The translations under genes were made by a program, and so were the position numbers. The notes below the pieces were generated by a model that ran no database searches, was not told where the DNA came from, and saw only the letters and a program-made list of their open reading frames with translations. A stretch of DNA of 64,000 bases from Providencia rustigianii DSM 4541 (GTDB lineage Bacteria; Pseudomonadota; Gammaproteobacteria; Enterobacterales; Enterobacteriaceae): assembly GCF_000156395.1 (NCBI RefSeq), contig NZ_GG703817.1:629409-693408 (forward strand), read 5' to 3'. Shown piece by piece: positions 1-9,002 of the stretch. How positions within the stretch are numbered: the stretch's first letter is position 1; each line of letters starts with the position of its first letter.

Positions 1-1055
1 TTTTGTGGTTTAAAACCGGCAGTAACATCTGGAGTGAAATAATTTGCTGGTTTCTCTCCCGTTCCTAATACCTTGCTGGCAATCAGTTGGCGATCAATTG
101 CCATTGATAATGCTTGACGAACACGTACATCATTTGTCGGTGCCCGTTGGGTATTAAAAGCATAATAATAAGTTCCTAACTGATCAGGTGTAAAAACCTC
201 ATTAGGAATATCTTCCAATAACTTTTTATAACGCTGCTTAGGGAATGATTCTGTAATATCCAAATCACCCGCTAAATAACGATTAGTTGCATGTGACTCT
301 TGGTTAATCGGCACAAAAGTCACTTTGGTAATAACTGTATTTTTATTGTCCCAATAGTGGGTATTTGGCGTTAATACAATTTTTTCATTAACAACGCGGT
401 CATTGAGTTCAAATGCACCATTACCGATTAAATTACCCACTTTAATCCAATCTGCACCAAATTTTTCAACCGTATCACGGTGTACGGGAAATAGACTAAA
501 ATTCGCTGTTAATGATGGGAAATAGGGAACAGGTTTATTTAATACCACTTTTAATGTGTGATTATCTAGCGCTTCTACACCTAATTGCTCTGGAGGCAAT
601 TTCCCATCAATAATATCTTGTGCGTTATTGATTCCAGACAGTGCAGCAAACCATGCAAAAGGCGATGTGTTTGTTGGAGTAACCAGACGGCGCCAACTAT
701 AAACAAAGTCCTCCGCCGTCACAGGCTCCCCATTAGACCAAGCCGCATCAGGCCGCAATTTAAAAATCCATGTAAGGTTATCCTCAGTATGCCAACTCAA
801 AGCCACACCCGGAATAGATTGCCCATGGTTATCTTGATTCACTAATCCTTCGAATAAATCACGCATCACTTGCGCTTCAGTGAGACCAACAGATTTAATC
901 GGATCCAAAGAAGCTGGTTCATCTTTCAAATGACGGACAACTTCTTGATTTTCAGCTAATACAGTTCCGGCAGGGATAACAGCACTCATTGCTGGAGTAG
1001 TCAGAAAAAAGGATGAAAGTAATACAGCTAAAGAGGTACGTGAACATTTATGCAT
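1..1055 (-). CDS. mppA: Periplasmic murein-tripeptide/oligopeptide-binding protein MppA (3' end beyond window)
   Basis: Solute-binding protein of the SBP_bac_5 family. In E. coli MppA captures L-Ala-gamma-D-Glu-meso-DAP for uptake through the Opp permease during murein recycling. The visible N-terminal ~351 residues open with a signal peptide (MHKCSRTSLAVLLSSFF, cleavage probably after PAMSA). They then track E. coli MppA almost block for block: VRHLKDEPASLDP, DLFEGLVNQ, NLIGNG, TPNTHYWDN, INQES, YLAGD, LGTYYYAFNT, VLGTGEKPA. The C-terminal third lies outside the window. In E. coli mppA also sits near tpx and tyrR, which favours MppA over OppA. The start ATG at 1055 is the only in-frame start that gives a full signal peptide. 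Confidence 0.88.
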   Translation of the reverse strand, partial: MHKCSRTSLAVLLSSFFLTTPAMSAVIPAGTVLAENQEVVRHLKDEPASLDPIKSVGLTEAQVMRDLFEGLVNQDNHGQSIPGVALSWHTEDNLTWIFKLRPDAAWSNGEPVTAEDFVYSWRRLVTPTNTSPFAWFAALSGINNAQDIIDGKLPPEQLGVEALDNHTLKVVLNKPVPYFPSLTANFSLFPVHRDTVEKFGADWIKVGNLIGNGAFELNDRVVNEKIVLTPNTHYWDNKNTVITKVTFVPINQESHATNRYLAGDLDITESFPKQRYKKLLEDIPNEVFTPDQLGTYYYAFNTQRAPTNDVRVRQALSMAIDRQLIASKVLGTGEKPANYFTPDVTAGFKPQ

Positions 1056-1501
1056 ATTATTATTCTATCTACTATTAGGCAAAAAATACGTAGCAAAGCT
1101 TTAAGGATTACATTAAAACTTGCTCAGTCGACATTTGATAAGCTAAAAATATGAGCCATTATGTGCCAATAAGTCACTGATTTGGCTATCCATCAATATT
1201 CAGCCTGTTAGGCATCATATAACAAGTAAAACTCGGCACAAAGCGCTCTTTTTATTATCTTGAATATGGTATTTTAAGATAATCCATAATAAAAAACAGA
1301 AGCGCTTGATAGGGCTTATCAGTTGTATACTGGATGAATCGCTTAACTAGCGTTAACATCGTAAAAATTAAAGCGTAATTTGGTCAATAATAGATGTAAA
1401 AACAAAAAGTTAAGGTCATCAATTAGGTCATTCTTTGAATTTAAAGCTCAATATCCTAACTTGAAATCCTTCAACTCAATTTATAAACGGGAGAAAAACT
1501 C
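1056..1501. other. Intergenic region between divergent mppA and tpx, with a large imperfect inverted repeat
   Basis: No credible gene was seen in this 446-bp stretch. It must hold the divergent mppA and tpx promoters. The notable structure is an imperfect inverted repeat at 1241-1307. Its outer arms are AAGCGCT (1241-1247) and AGCGCTT (1301-1307). Its inner arms are ATTATCTT (1254-1261) and AAGATAAT (1276-1283), with mostly complementary sequence between them. The tpx ribosome-binding site is the GGGAG just before 1502. Confidence 0.5.
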
Positions 1502-2002
1502 ATGTCGCAGACAGTTACACTAAAAGGTAATAGCATTTCATTAGGTGGCACGTTCTTACAAGCTGGAGCACAAGCAAAGCCTTTTACTCTGGTCACTAAA
1601 GACTTAAGCGAGGCAACCTTAGATACTTACCAAGGTAAACGCAAAATTCTGAATATCTTCCCAAGTGTTGATACCGGTGTTTGCGCTGCTTCTGTTCGTA
1701 AATTCAATCAATTAGCTAGTGGATTAGACAACACTGTCGTTCTGTGTATTTCTGCAGATCTACCTTTTGCTCAAGCACGTTTTTGTGGCGCAGAAGGATT
1801 AGATAACGTAGTCACATTATCAGCTTTTCGTAGTAATTTCGCACAAGACTATGGAGTTGAAATGACGACGGGCCCACTGCAAGGTCTGACTGCACGTTCA
1901 GTCGTGGTATTAGATGAAAACAATAACGTTATTTATAGCCAATTAGTGCCTGAAATTACTGAAGAGCCGGATTACGATAACGCATTAAGTAGCCTAAAAT
2001 AA
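1502..2002 (+). CDS. tpx: Thiol peroxidase Tpx (atypical 2-Cys peroxiredoxin)
   Basis: Periplasm-associated/cytosolic peroxiredoxin that reduces lipid and alkyl hydroperoxides using thioredoxin. It has 166 residues against about 168 in E. coli. The peroxidatic cysteine is C61 in the PSVDTGVC motif, and the resolving cysteine is C95 in [12 protein letters not shown]82 is the third cysteine, as in E. coli. The start ATG follows GGGAGAAAAACTC. The gene is monocistronic and ends in a strong terminator at 2021-2054. The tpx-tyrR proximity is conserved with E. coli. Confidence 0.96.
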   Translation: MSQTVTLKGNSISLGGTFLQAGAQAKPFTLVTKDLSEATLDTYQGKRKILNIFPSVDTGVCAASVRKFNQLASGLDNTVVLCISADLPFAQARFCGAEGLDNVVTLSAFRSNFAQDYGVEMTTGPLQGLTARSVVVLDENNNVIYSQLVPEITEEPDYDNALSSLK

Positions 2003-2020
2003 TGTTAATTTAGGCTTGTA

Positions 2021-2054
2021 CATAGCAGCCTCTAATTGGCTGCTATGCTTTTTT
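2021..2054 (+). terminator. Rho-independent terminator of tpx
   Basis: A 10-bp stem, CATAGCAGCC (2021-2030) with GGCTGCTATG (2038-2047), has a 7-nt loop and is followed by C and six T. It lies 19 nt after the tpx stop. Confidence 0.85.
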
Positions 2055-2067
2055 GTATCCATCTACT

Positions 2068-2442
2068 TTAATCAACGTGAGCCCAATATAGCGGTTTATG
2101 ATTTTTAGCATTGACCACATTTGCAAATATCACATTGTCTTTCATCATACTGATGAGTGTATGAGATAACGTGCTGAGTATTCTTTGTGCCTGCTCTTGA
2201 GTTACAGGGCAACAGGAAGTCAGAACATCGATAATTAAATCTCTCGATTTATCACCATTTTTAACTAACGCCTCCCACGTAAAACGATTTTTTTTAGCGA
2301 GATAATTAGCCGCTGCTTTATTCATTAAATAAAGTTCAGCCGCTGAAGTTGCCGATTCAAACATATCACTTTGATAATGACATTTAGACATATATTCACG
2401 AAGCTTAAAATTAACAACAAAATTAATAGTGAATTGTTCCAT
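2068..2442 (-). CDS. Hypothetical protein, 124 aa, unknown function
   Basis: I do not recognise this protein. The chosen start ATG at 2442 has an excellent AAGGAG six bases upstream. A longer reading from 2490 would add 16 poorly supported residues. The product looks soluble and mostly helical, with no signal peptide or membrane segment. A CC pair (TSCCPVTQEQAQRIL) is the most distinctive feature. It reads away from tyrR but is separated from the next minus-strand gene by about 270 bp containing a 44-nt hairpin, so it probably has its own promoter. Alternatives such as a regulator or immunity-type protein cannot be distinguished from sequence. Confidence 0.6.
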   Translation of the reverse strand: MEQFTINFVVNFKLREYMSKCHYQSDMFESATSAAELYLMNKAAANYLAKKNRFTWEALVKNGDKSRDLIIDVLTSCCPVTQEQAQRILSTLSHTLISMMKDNVIFANVVNAKNHKPLYWAHVD

Positions 2443-2633
2443 TGCAACTCCTTGAAGGTCTATAACCAACGTTGCGATAAGAATAATCAATGCACAAAAT
2501 AAGCATTTTTCTTATTGTTTACTTTACTCATTAAAGCCTTTGTCTATCTTTATATAGCAGAAACGATGGACTAATCGCAATGATCAGATCACCGTTTCAC
2601 CATGAAAAAAGTGTAAATTTAGTTTAATCGAGT

Positions 2634-2677
2634 TAGCTCATCAAATAATTTTTATAAATTAAATTATTTGTGAGCTA
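2634..2677. repeat. Inverted repeat (hairpin) downstream of the tyrR-linked orphan gene
   Basis: TAGCTC(A)T CAAATAATTT (2634-2651) pairs with AAATTATTTG T GAGCTA (2661-2677) around a 9-nt AT loop, with one internal mismatch. It lies just past the 3' end of the minus-strand gene at 2717-3139. It could terminate that transcript, although there is no clean U-tract. Confidence 0.4.
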
Positions 2678-2716
2678 TTTCATTTGAATATTTTAAATAA
2701 TAAAAAATAGATAGTC

Positions 2717-3139
2717 TTAATCTGGGAAGTATCTTATATCAAGGTGTGTATCATTATTTTTCTGGATAAATTTAAGGGTCGTCTCACCACCCGCAAAATT
2801 TTGCTCAATATTTAATTGTTTATCCCCACTCCAGCGATAATGAATCGATGAGCAATTATCATCCGTACAGTTCACGTCCACATCTTTATTTGATATCAGT
2901 TTCTTCGCCAAATATTTTCTATCATCGCCAAGTAAATCACGATACTCTTGGTAAGCATTTAATAAAGCCATGTTTGGAAAATAGCATTGGATTAATGCGC
3001 CATTTTCATACATCTCATCCGTTGTTTGCTCCACCACTTTACATCGCTTATCCAGCTCACTGTTTTCACTTTGAGCTAAACAACTCGCACTCATGCTGAT
3101 TAATAATCCAAATAAACTGACTGCTAAATAATTTTTCAT
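2717..3139 (-). CDS. Small exported cysteine-containing protein, unknown function, downstream of tyrR
   Basis: 140 residues beginning with a typical signal peptide (MKNYLAVSLFGLLISMSASC, probable cleavage after CLA), so the product is probably periplasmic. The mature part contains four cysteines (KRCKV, IQCYF, NCTDDNCSS), enough for two disulfides. The C-terminus is polar and beta-rich (GGETTLKFIQ...HLDIRYF). The ATG lies only 4 nt after the tyrR stop, so the two are very probably co-transcribed. I do not recognise the family. The cysteine spacing does not clearly match known lysozyme inhibitors. A lipoprotein reading at SASC is unlikely, since the -3 position is Ser. Confidence 0.72.
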   Translation of the reverse strand: MKNYLAVSLFGLLISMSASCLAQSENSELDKRCKVVEQTTDEMYENGALIQCYFPNMALLNAYQEYRDLLGDDRKYLAKKLISNKDVDVNCTDDNCSSIHYRWSGDKQLNIEQNFAGGETTLKFIQKNNDTHLDIRYFPD

Positions 3140-3143
3140 CGCG

Positions 3144-4706
3144 TTAGTCTTGCTCTTTTTTAGTATTCAACCCATATTCTCGCAATTTATTCGCGATTGC
3201 AGTATGAGAAATATCTAAACGTTTGGCTAGTTTTCGGGTACTCGGATAATCACGATATAATCTAGCTAATACAGATGCTTCATAGCGCTTTGTAATTTCA
3301 TCAAGAGAACCATTTAAAGTATCCAAAGCGATTGCTGGGGTATTTGCAACATCAGGTAATTGAATATCTTCAATATCTAAAACATTGCCATTAAATTGTG
3401 TTAACGCTTGGTAGAGCGTATTTCTTAATTGCCTTACATTTCCTGGCCAATAATATGAGCTTAAATATTCAATTAACGATGGCGAAATTTTGGGCTCATC
3501 AATATTCAATTCTTTGGAGAAATTAGAGACAAAGACTTTAGTTAACGGTTTTATATCTTCGGTACGTTCTCTTAATGGAGGGATAGTCAACGTTAAAACA
3601 TTGAGGCGATAATAGAGGTCTTCACGAAATTTTTTCTGTTCAACTAACTCTGGTAAATTTTTCTGTGTGGCACAAATAACCCTTACATTCACTTTAACTT
3701 CATGCTCTTCACCAACACGTCTGAAAGTACCATCATTGAGAAATCGCAGTAATTTGATTTGCATTTGCGGGGTCATTTCTGCAATTTCATCGAGTAAAAC
3801 CGTTCCACCATTCGCTTGCTCAAAAAAACCTTTTTTTCCTTCTAGTGCATTAGGGTATGCCCCTGCCGCATAACCAAATAATTCGCTTTCAACAACATCA
3901 TCTGGCATTGAGGCGCAGTTTAAGCCAAGGAAAGGCGCATTACCGCGATTACTGTGTAGATGACACGCTTTTGCGAGAATATCTTTACCCGTTCCCGTTT
4001 CACCCACAAGTAATAATGGCTCATCAAGCATAGCCACTCGTTTCGCACGCTCGACCACTTGAACCATGGCAGAACTCACCGCCACAATCTGGCTAAAGCC
4101 ACTGTCATTATTATCGGCAACAACTTGTTTGCGATGATTATCGAGAAGAACTGATGATTTCAATAAGATAACCGCACCAGTGCAATGCAATTTGCCATCT
4201 TCATCTGACAAAATAATAGGTGTCACCTGCATCAAGTAATCATTACCCTTAACCGAAACTCTCTCGGTGTATGGCTCTGGAGACTCTTTTTCAAACCAGC
4301 GATGTAAACCATGGTTTGCAATTAATTGAGAGAATGACTTTTGCTTAATTTTAACTTCATCAAGACCAAAAAGCTGTAAGCTCATTGGGTTAACTAATTC
4401 AATATTGAATTTATTATCAATCGATAATACGGCTTCAGGGAATGAATTAAGTAATGCCCATACTGCCTTATGCTCACGCTCCGATGGCATAAAATAGATT
4501 CGACGAACATCAATTACCCCATTAATGCGACGAATTTCCGCCATTAACGTGCTAAAAACTTGAAAATCGACTGGTGTAAAATTGAGATAAATTCTACGTT
4601 GAGCTGAAATTTCAATACCTTTTAGATCAATATTTTGCAGAACTAACAGGTCAAGTAATTCACGCGTTAGACCGATACGGTCTTGGCAAGTCACTTCGAG
4701 GCGCAT
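3144..4706 (-). CDS. tyrR: Transcriptional regulator TyrR (aromatic amino acid regulon)
   Basis: Dual repressor/activator of aromatic amino-acid biosynthesis and transport genes. It binds TGTAAA-N6-TTTACA boxes with Tyr, Phe or Trp as cofactor. It has 520 residues (513 in E. coli). The order is an N-terminal ACT domain (1-70), a PAS domain (~78-185), an AAA+ sigma54-interaction domain with Walker A GETGTGKD (235-242) and LLDEIAEM Walker B, and a C-terminal Fis-type HTH (TRKLAKRLDISHTAIANKLR). The GAFTGA loop is replaced by AGAYPNA, as in E. coli TyrR, which acts on sigma70 rather than sigma54. The gene precedes a small exported orphan by 4 nt. Confidence 0.97.
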   Translation of the reverse strand: MRLEVTCQDRIGLTRELLDLLVLQNIDLKGIEISAQRRIYLNFTPVDFQVFSTLMAEIRRINGVIDVRRIYFMPSEREHKAVWALLNSFPEAVLSIDNKFNIELVNPMSLQLFGLDEVKIKQKSFSQLIANHGLHRWFEKESPEPYTERVSVKGNDYLMQVTPIILSDEDGKLHCTGAVILLKSSVLLDNHRKQVVADNNDSGFSQIVAVSSAMVQVVERAKRVAMLDEPLLLVGETGTGKDILAKACHLHSNRGNAPFLGLNCASMPDDVVESELFGYAAGAYPNALEGKKGFFEQANGGTVLLDEIAEMTPQMQIKLLRFLNDGTFRRVGEEHEVKVNVRVICATQKNLPELVEQKKFREDLYYRLNVLTLTIPPLRERTEDIKPLTKVFVSNFSKELNIDEPKISPSLIEYLSSYYWPGNVRQLRNTLYQALTQFNGNVLDIEDIQLPDVANTPAIALDTLNGSLDEITKRYEASVLARLYRDYPSTRKLAKRLDISHTAIANKLREYGLNTKKEQD

Positions 4707-4890
4707 GGGTAAACCTTTAATGGGAAAAGAAGGAATGCTGATATTTTAGCTTCAAACAGGGGAGTAATACAGTATTTGTGTCACATATTGTTGACACTTA
4801 TCAGATTTATAATGAAATTATAAAGATAATAGCGTTAAATTAGTTTTTTTGTTGTTTAAATCAGCAATAGAATGGCGGTATTATCTACGA

Positions 4891-4926
4891 TGGCAGGATG
4901 AGTTACACTGTCAACTCATCCTGCCA
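4891..4926. repeat. Perfect 14-bp hairpin just downstream of ycjF
   Basis: TGGCAGGATGAGTT (4891-4904) and AACTCATCCTGCCA (4913-4926) are perfectly complementary, with an 8-nt loop. It follows the ycjF stop by about 15 nt on the minus strand. It probably ends or protects the pspABC-ycjXF message, although the U-tract is poor. Confidence 0.6.
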
Positions 4927-4940
4927 GTTAATTTTACAGC

Positions 4941-5996
4941 TTAAACATTATCTTTTTTACTTGGAATCGCATTTTTCAGTTGCCCAATTAATTGGCGACG
5001 AAAATCGCCAAGTCTAGGCTTATCTTCAATCCATGGTAATGGGCGACATAATTCCATCGCTTTGATGCCTAAACGCGCAGTTAACAGTCCGGCTCCAATG
5101 CCTTGGGCTGCTCGGGTAGATAGACGAGCTGTAATGTCCTGCGAAAGCCAGTCCATACCCACTTCACGAATTAATTCAGATGCTCCAGCAAATGCGATGT
5201 TAATCAATACCATTCTAAATAAACGAATACGACTGTAGTAGCCAAGTTCAATGCCATAAATCGCTGCGATACGGTTAATTAAACGAATGTTTCGCCATGC
5301 AATAAATGCCATATCGACAATGGCTAATGGGCTGACCGCAATCATCAAAGCCGACTCAGCTGATGAGCGACTGATCTCTTTTCGAGCCTGCTCATCCAAA
5401 ATAGGCTGAACTAATTTACTGTATAATTCAACAACCTCACGGTCATTATGGGAGTCATGTACCGTAGCCTGCCAGCTTTGTATTGCCGGATGTTGCATTG
5501 GCAATGCTGATTGTTTGGCTAGCTTTTCGCAGAATGCTTTTCCCTGCCCCATACCATGGCTATGAAGTAAGTCGCGAGCAAAATCACGCTCTTGCGCCCT
5601 TTCTCTTAAACGGTATAAACGACGCCATTCCCCCACAATAGAGCCTACACCTGCAACCACTATCAATCCCCCAGCGGCGGCAGTACCTAGAGCGGTCCAA
5701 TCTTGAGTAATCCAAGATTGATGAATCCAAATTCCTAATTGAGCAACCACGCTAACAGCAAAAATTCCGGCAGCAGCTCCGACAAGTTTACGCCAAAAAC
5801 TGCGTTTTGGTTTAAGGGCCTCGTTAATCAGACTTTCAACTTCACCGTCTTGATTATCCTGCTCTTCACTGATATCTACTGGCACAAATTTTTCAAATGC
5901 TTGTTCGTCAAAAACCTTTGCTTGTTTCAGATTGTCAAGTTGCACATCGTTCTGTTTATCCGAAAAATCAACACGTTGTTTCAGAGGTTCACTCAT
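4941..5996 (-). CDS. ycjF: YcjF, UPF0283 family inner-membrane protein
   Basis: Inner-membrane protein of the DUF697/UPF0283 family, 351 residues, linked to the phage-shock response through its operon. Two adjacent hydrophobic helices ([19 protein letters not shown] and [17 protein letters not shown], ~75-125) anchor the protein. The C-terminal half carries the conserved DUF697 segment with small hydrophobic helices ([20 protein letters not shown]). The start overlaps the stop of ycjX by 4 nt (ATGA), so the two are translationally coupled. Biochemical function is unknown. Partnership with the YcjX GTPase-like protein is inferred from linkage. Confidence 0.93.
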   Translation of the reverse strand: MSEPLKQRVDFSDKQNDVQLDNLKQAKVFDEQAFEKFVPVDISEEQDNQDGEVESLINEALKPKRSFWRKLVGAAAGIFAVSVVAQLGIWIHQSWITQDWTALGTAAAGGLIVVAGVGSIVGEWRRLYRLRERAQERDFARDLLHSHGMGQGKAFCEKLAKQSALPMQHPAIQSWQATVHDSHNDREVVELYSKLVQPILDEQARKEISRSSAESALMIAVSPLAIVDMAFIAWRNIRLINRIAAIYGIELGYYSRIRLFRMVLINIAFAGASELIREVGMDWLSQDITARLSTRAAQGIGAGLLTARLGIKAMELCRPLPWIEDKPRLGDFRRQLIGQLKNAIPSKKDNV

Positions 5997-7390
5997 TTCA
6001 GTTTGTCTCCTAACAGAAATTCAAGTGCACTATCCATTCGAATATGCGGTAATGGCTGGTCTAATGGCGTCGGACGCGGTCTAAAGTTTTCAAACTGGAA
6101 TCCTTGATGTTGCCAAAATTGTTCATTCGGTAAACGCTTTGGTACATCACCCGGATAGAATGTCATCGGCTGGCCATCACTTAGACGCGCACCTTTTAGC
6201 GCAGGTAACTTTTCACCTTTATAATCTACCAGCCCGCTTTCTGTGGCTTGAATAGATGCTAAGCCTACACAGTCCATACTGATCCCTTCAAATGCCGCAT
6301 TTTGCCATGCTTCTTGCACCAATTGTTGTAACAGTGAAACGAGGTTCGCATGTTGATCCGGTGTAACATGGTCAGACTTACTGGCAGCAAAGAGCAGTTT
6401 ATCAATACATGGAGAAAACATGCGACGCAGCAAAGTACGCTTTCCATAATGAAAACTGCGCATCAATTGGGTTAATGCCATCCTCATGTCGTTAAAGGCG
6501 TCAGGACCGCTATTTAGTGGTTGCAGACAGTCAACCAACACGATTTGACGGTCAAAACGTTGGAAATGATCTTTATAGAATCCTTTAACCACGTGATCAC
6601 AATAATATTGATAGCGACGTTTCAAAGCCCCAATATTGCTGTTTTTATCCGCCTGAGCTAACTGTTTTTCACCATATTTTTCAATATTTGTCCATGGAAA
6701 AAATTGTAATGCAGGAGCACCCGCTAACTCCCCAGGTAAAACGAAGCGTCCCGGTTGAATAAAATGTTGCCCCTGCTGCTTACATTCCAATAAATAAGCA
6801 GTATAAGCATTTGAAATATCAGCAAGTAAACTTTCATCAACCGGCGCCAGCGGATCACATTTTTCACACAGTTGTAGCCATTCATTGGCTAAGGCTGCAC
6901 GCTTTCCTTTGAGTAACACTTTCATTTGACTGGACCACGTCAAATAATTTAAGTCCAGCATTGGTAAATCAAGAAGCCACTCGCCAGGGTAATCCACAAT
7001 TTCTAAGTATAAGGATGAGTTATCGACAAAATGTCTGACAAAAGAGTCATCCGAACGGTAATGAATCTTTAAGCGAATTTCACTAACCCCACGAGTTGGC
7101 ACTGGCCATTGTGGTGGATCACCATAGAGCGACGCGATACCTTCATCATAAGCAAAGCGTGGGATCGAGAAATCCCGTTGAGGGATCCGTTTCACGCCTA
7201 AAATACGTTTGTCTCTAACCGCTGAAAAGAGCGGGAGTCTAGCACCAGTCGTGGAGTTTAAAAGCTGATTAACGAGAGAAGTGATAAATGCCGTTTTACC
7301 ACTACGGCTTAACCCTGTGACCGCAAGTCTTACATGGCGATCGACACTACGATTCACCAAATCGGTTAATTCATTTTGTAGCCGTTTCAT
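5993..7390 (-). CDS. ycjX: YcjX, P-loop NTPase of the psp region (DUF463)
   Basis: Predicted P-loop ATPase/GTPase of 465 residues, the same length as E. coli YcjX. Walker A is GLSRSGKT (26-33). [16 protein letters not shown] gives the G3-like DxPG element, and [13 protein letters not shown] resembles a KxD specificity motif. The start at 7390 (MKRLQNEL) has AGGAG at proper spacing; the ORF extends 9 codons further upstream without support. The gene lies 89 nt after pspC on the same strand and is coupled to ycjF. Expression with the psp operon during envelope stress is expected. Its precise role remains unknown. Confidence 0.94.
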   Translation of the reverse strand: MKRLQNELTDLVNRSVDRHVRLAVTGLSRSGKTAFITSLVNQLLNSTTGARLPLFSAVRDKRILGVKRIPQRDFSIPRFAYDEGIASLYGDPPQWPVPTRGVSEIRLKIHYRSDDSFVRHFVDNSSLYLEIVDYPGEWLLDLPMLDLNYLTWSSQMKVLLKGKRAALANEWLQLCEKCDPLAPVDESLLADISNAYTAYLLECKQQGQHFIQPGRFVLPGELAGAPALQFFPWTNIEKYGEKQLAQADKNSNIGALKRRYQYYCDHVVKGFYKDHFQRFDRQIVLVDCLQPLNSGPDAFNDMRMALTQLMRSFHYGKRTLLRRMFSPCIDKLLFAASKSDHVTPDQHANLVSLLQQLVQEAWQNAAFEGISMDCVGLASIQATESGLVDYKGEKLPALKGARLSDGQPMTFYPGDVPKRLPNEQFWQHQGFQFENFRPRPTPLDQPLPHIRMDSALEFLLGDKLK

Positions 7391-7479
7391 AGTTCTCCTA
7401 CTTAATCTCTCTCCCAATAAAACACAAAGGGAATACAGTGGTTAAACTCTATTCCCATTCATGTGATGGTGCAAATCAG

Positions 7480-7836
7480 TTATAGGTTACGAAATTTACT
7501 ATTAATAGTATAGGTATCCGAAGTGACATAACGCTCAATTTGACGAAGTTTGAGCTCTCCAGCCTGGAGTTGTGCATCTATTTGATTTAAAAGCGTCACC
7601 ACTTCTGGACCAATATTTTGCTCCGTCGCGTAGTCACTGGGAGCTGACTCGATAAAGAAACACATCACTACATAAACAATTAGCGTTAAGCCAAAACTCA
7701 TAAACAAGGCAAGTACAGCCAATGCTCTGACCAAGGCAACCGGTAACTCTAGATATTGTGCGAGACCAGAACAAACCCCACCAAGAACTCGTTTATCCGT
7801 TAAGCGATATAATTTACGGTTGCGTAAGTTAGTCAT
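7480..7836 (-). CDS. pspC: Phage-shock protein C (PspC), stress-sensing membrane protein
   Basis: Inner-membrane partner of PspB that senses secretin mislocalisation or loss of proton-motive force and sequesters PspA away from PspF. It has 118 residues. An N-terminal cytosolic PspC domain (RKLYRLTDKRVLGGVCSGLA) leads into a membrane helix (VRALAVLALFMSFGLTLIVY). The C-terminal tail ends in the diagnostic ERYVTSDTYTINSKFRNL. The ATG at 7836 has GGAGG upstream and overlaps the pspB stop as TAATG. No pspD follows: the next gene is ycjX. Confidence 0.95.
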   Translation of the reverse strand: MTNLRNRKLYRLTDKRVLGGVCSGLAQYLELPVALVRALAVLALFMSFGLTLIVYVVMCFFIESAPSDYATEQNIGPEVVTLLNQIDAQLQAGELKLRQIERYVTSDTYTINSKFRNL

Positions 7837-8066
7837 TATTTTTGCCTCCAATTAGGGTGCTCAGCATCTAAAATTTCTTCAAGCACTTTAATTCGTTGCT
7901 GCATACGAGATGACTGCTCTGCCAGTTGCATTAAACGTTGTACTTCATTGTCAGTAAGTTGAATTCCCTGCCCACTATTCTTTTTACTGTAATGTAGCCA
8001 CAGCCAAATTGGCAGAATGAAAATGACAAAAATGATTAATACGAGAGACAGAAAAACATAGCCCAT
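7836..8066 (-). CDS. pspB: Phage-shock protein B (PspB)
   Basis: Small bitopic inner-membrane protein that works with PspC to relay envelope stress. One transmembrane helix (FLSLVLIIFVIFILPIWLWL) is followed by a cytosolic coiled coil (NEVQRLMQLAEQSSRMQQR). The tail LDAEHPNWRQK is nearly identical to that of E. coli PspB. The ATG at 8066 is preferred over a GTG at 8069 because AAGGA is better spaced. It is third-to-last in the pspABC order and overlaps pspC by one base. Confidence 0.94.
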   Translation of the reverse strand: MGYVFLSLVLIIFVIFILPIWLWLHYSKKNSGQGIQLTDNEVQRLMQLAEQSSRMQQRIKVLEEILDAEHPNWRQK

Positions 8067-8151
8067 CACATTTCCTTATTTATGGTTATTCAAACTTTTG
8101 CACTGGCGCAATGATAACACTGCGCCTTGTGCGTTTGATATCACTGAAATA

Positions 8152-8817
8152 TTATTCGTCTTTGTTAATTTTAGCTTTAAGTGCCGCTAACTGTGCACTA
8201 ATTTCATCATCTGCTTTTAATTCTGCAAATTGTTGTTCAAGAGAGCGCTGTTTACCTATTCCGTAGCTTTGCGCTTCACCTTCCATATGGTCAATACGGC
8301 GTTCAAACTGTTCAAAACGCGCCATCGCTTCATCTAATTTGCCACTATCTAACTGGCGACGAACATTTCGGCTAGATTGTGCGGCTTCCAAACGGACAGT
8401 CATTGATTGCTGTTTAGCTCGAGTTTCTTGCAGTTTATTTTCTAACTCTGTGATTTCACCTTTTAAGCGAGTCAACGTTTCATCCACGATGATCAACTCA
8501 TGTTTTAAGGTATCCACTAAGGTCAGTACTTTTTGTTTTTCAATTAACGCTGCACGAGCTAAGTCTTCTTTATCCTTGATAAGTGCCAACTCTGCTTTTT
8601 CTTGCCATTCTGCAACTTGTTTTTCGCCCATTTCAACACGACGCTCTAAACTTTTCTTCTCAGCTAAAGTACGTGCAGAAGTGGAACGAATTTCAACTAG
8701 CATGTCTTCCATTTCCTGAATCATCAGGCGGATCATTTTTTGTGGATCTTCCGCTTTATCCAGCAGTGAAGCAACATTAGCGTTAATGATGTCGGCAAAA
8801 CGTGAAAAAATACCCAT
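8152..8817 (-). CDS. pspA: Phage-shock protein A (PspA), membrane-stress effector and PspF inhibitor
   Basis: Peripheral inner-membrane ESCRT-III-like protein that preserves proton-motive force. When unstressed it binds and inhibits the PspF activator. It has 221 residues (222 in E. coli) and is almost entirely helical coiled coil. The amphipathic N-terminus [20 protein letters not shown] binds membrane, and [18 protein letters not shown] is the conserved signature. It is the first gene of pspABC-ycjXF and is driven by a sigma54 promoter at 8866-8882. Confidence 0.97.
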   Translation of the reverse strand: MGIFSRFADIINANVASLLDKAEDPQKMIRLMIQEMEDMLVEIRSTSARTLAEKKSLERRVEMGEKQVAEWQEKAELALIKDKEDLARAALIEKQKVLTLVDTLKHELIIVDETLTRLKGEITELENKLQETRAKQQSMTVRLEAAQSSRNVRRQLDSGKLDEAMARFEQFERRIDHMEGEAQSYGIGKQRSLEQQFAELKADDEISAQLAALKAKINKDE

Positions 8818-8865
8818 AATTTATATCCTCTTGATGGATGTTATCTTTCATTACACTCGAAATAT

Positions 8866-8882
8866 TGCAAACACCGTGCCAA
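8866..8882 (-). promoter_or_regulatory. Sigma54 (RpoN) promoter of the pspA operon
   Basis: On the minus strand TTGGCACGGTGTTTGCA matches the consensus TGGCAC-N5-TTGCA exactly at the -24 (GG) and -12 (GC) elements. It lies about 50 nt upstream of pspA. The AT-rich DNA between it and pspF (8883-9002) is where IHF and PspF upstream-activating sites would be expected; I could not define them precisely. Confidence 0.88.
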
Positions 8883-9002
8883 TTTTTAAATTATTATTTA
8901 ATTCATTGATAATAAATGAAAATTAAATTAATTATCCATTATTGACTATTTAGCCTATATTTATGAGAGAGTAAAATAAACCAACAATTGGTAAAAATAA
9001 CC

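Noticed and set aside
585..845. 86-codon plus-strand frame
   Set aside because: Antisense to mppA, which is strongly supported by homology.
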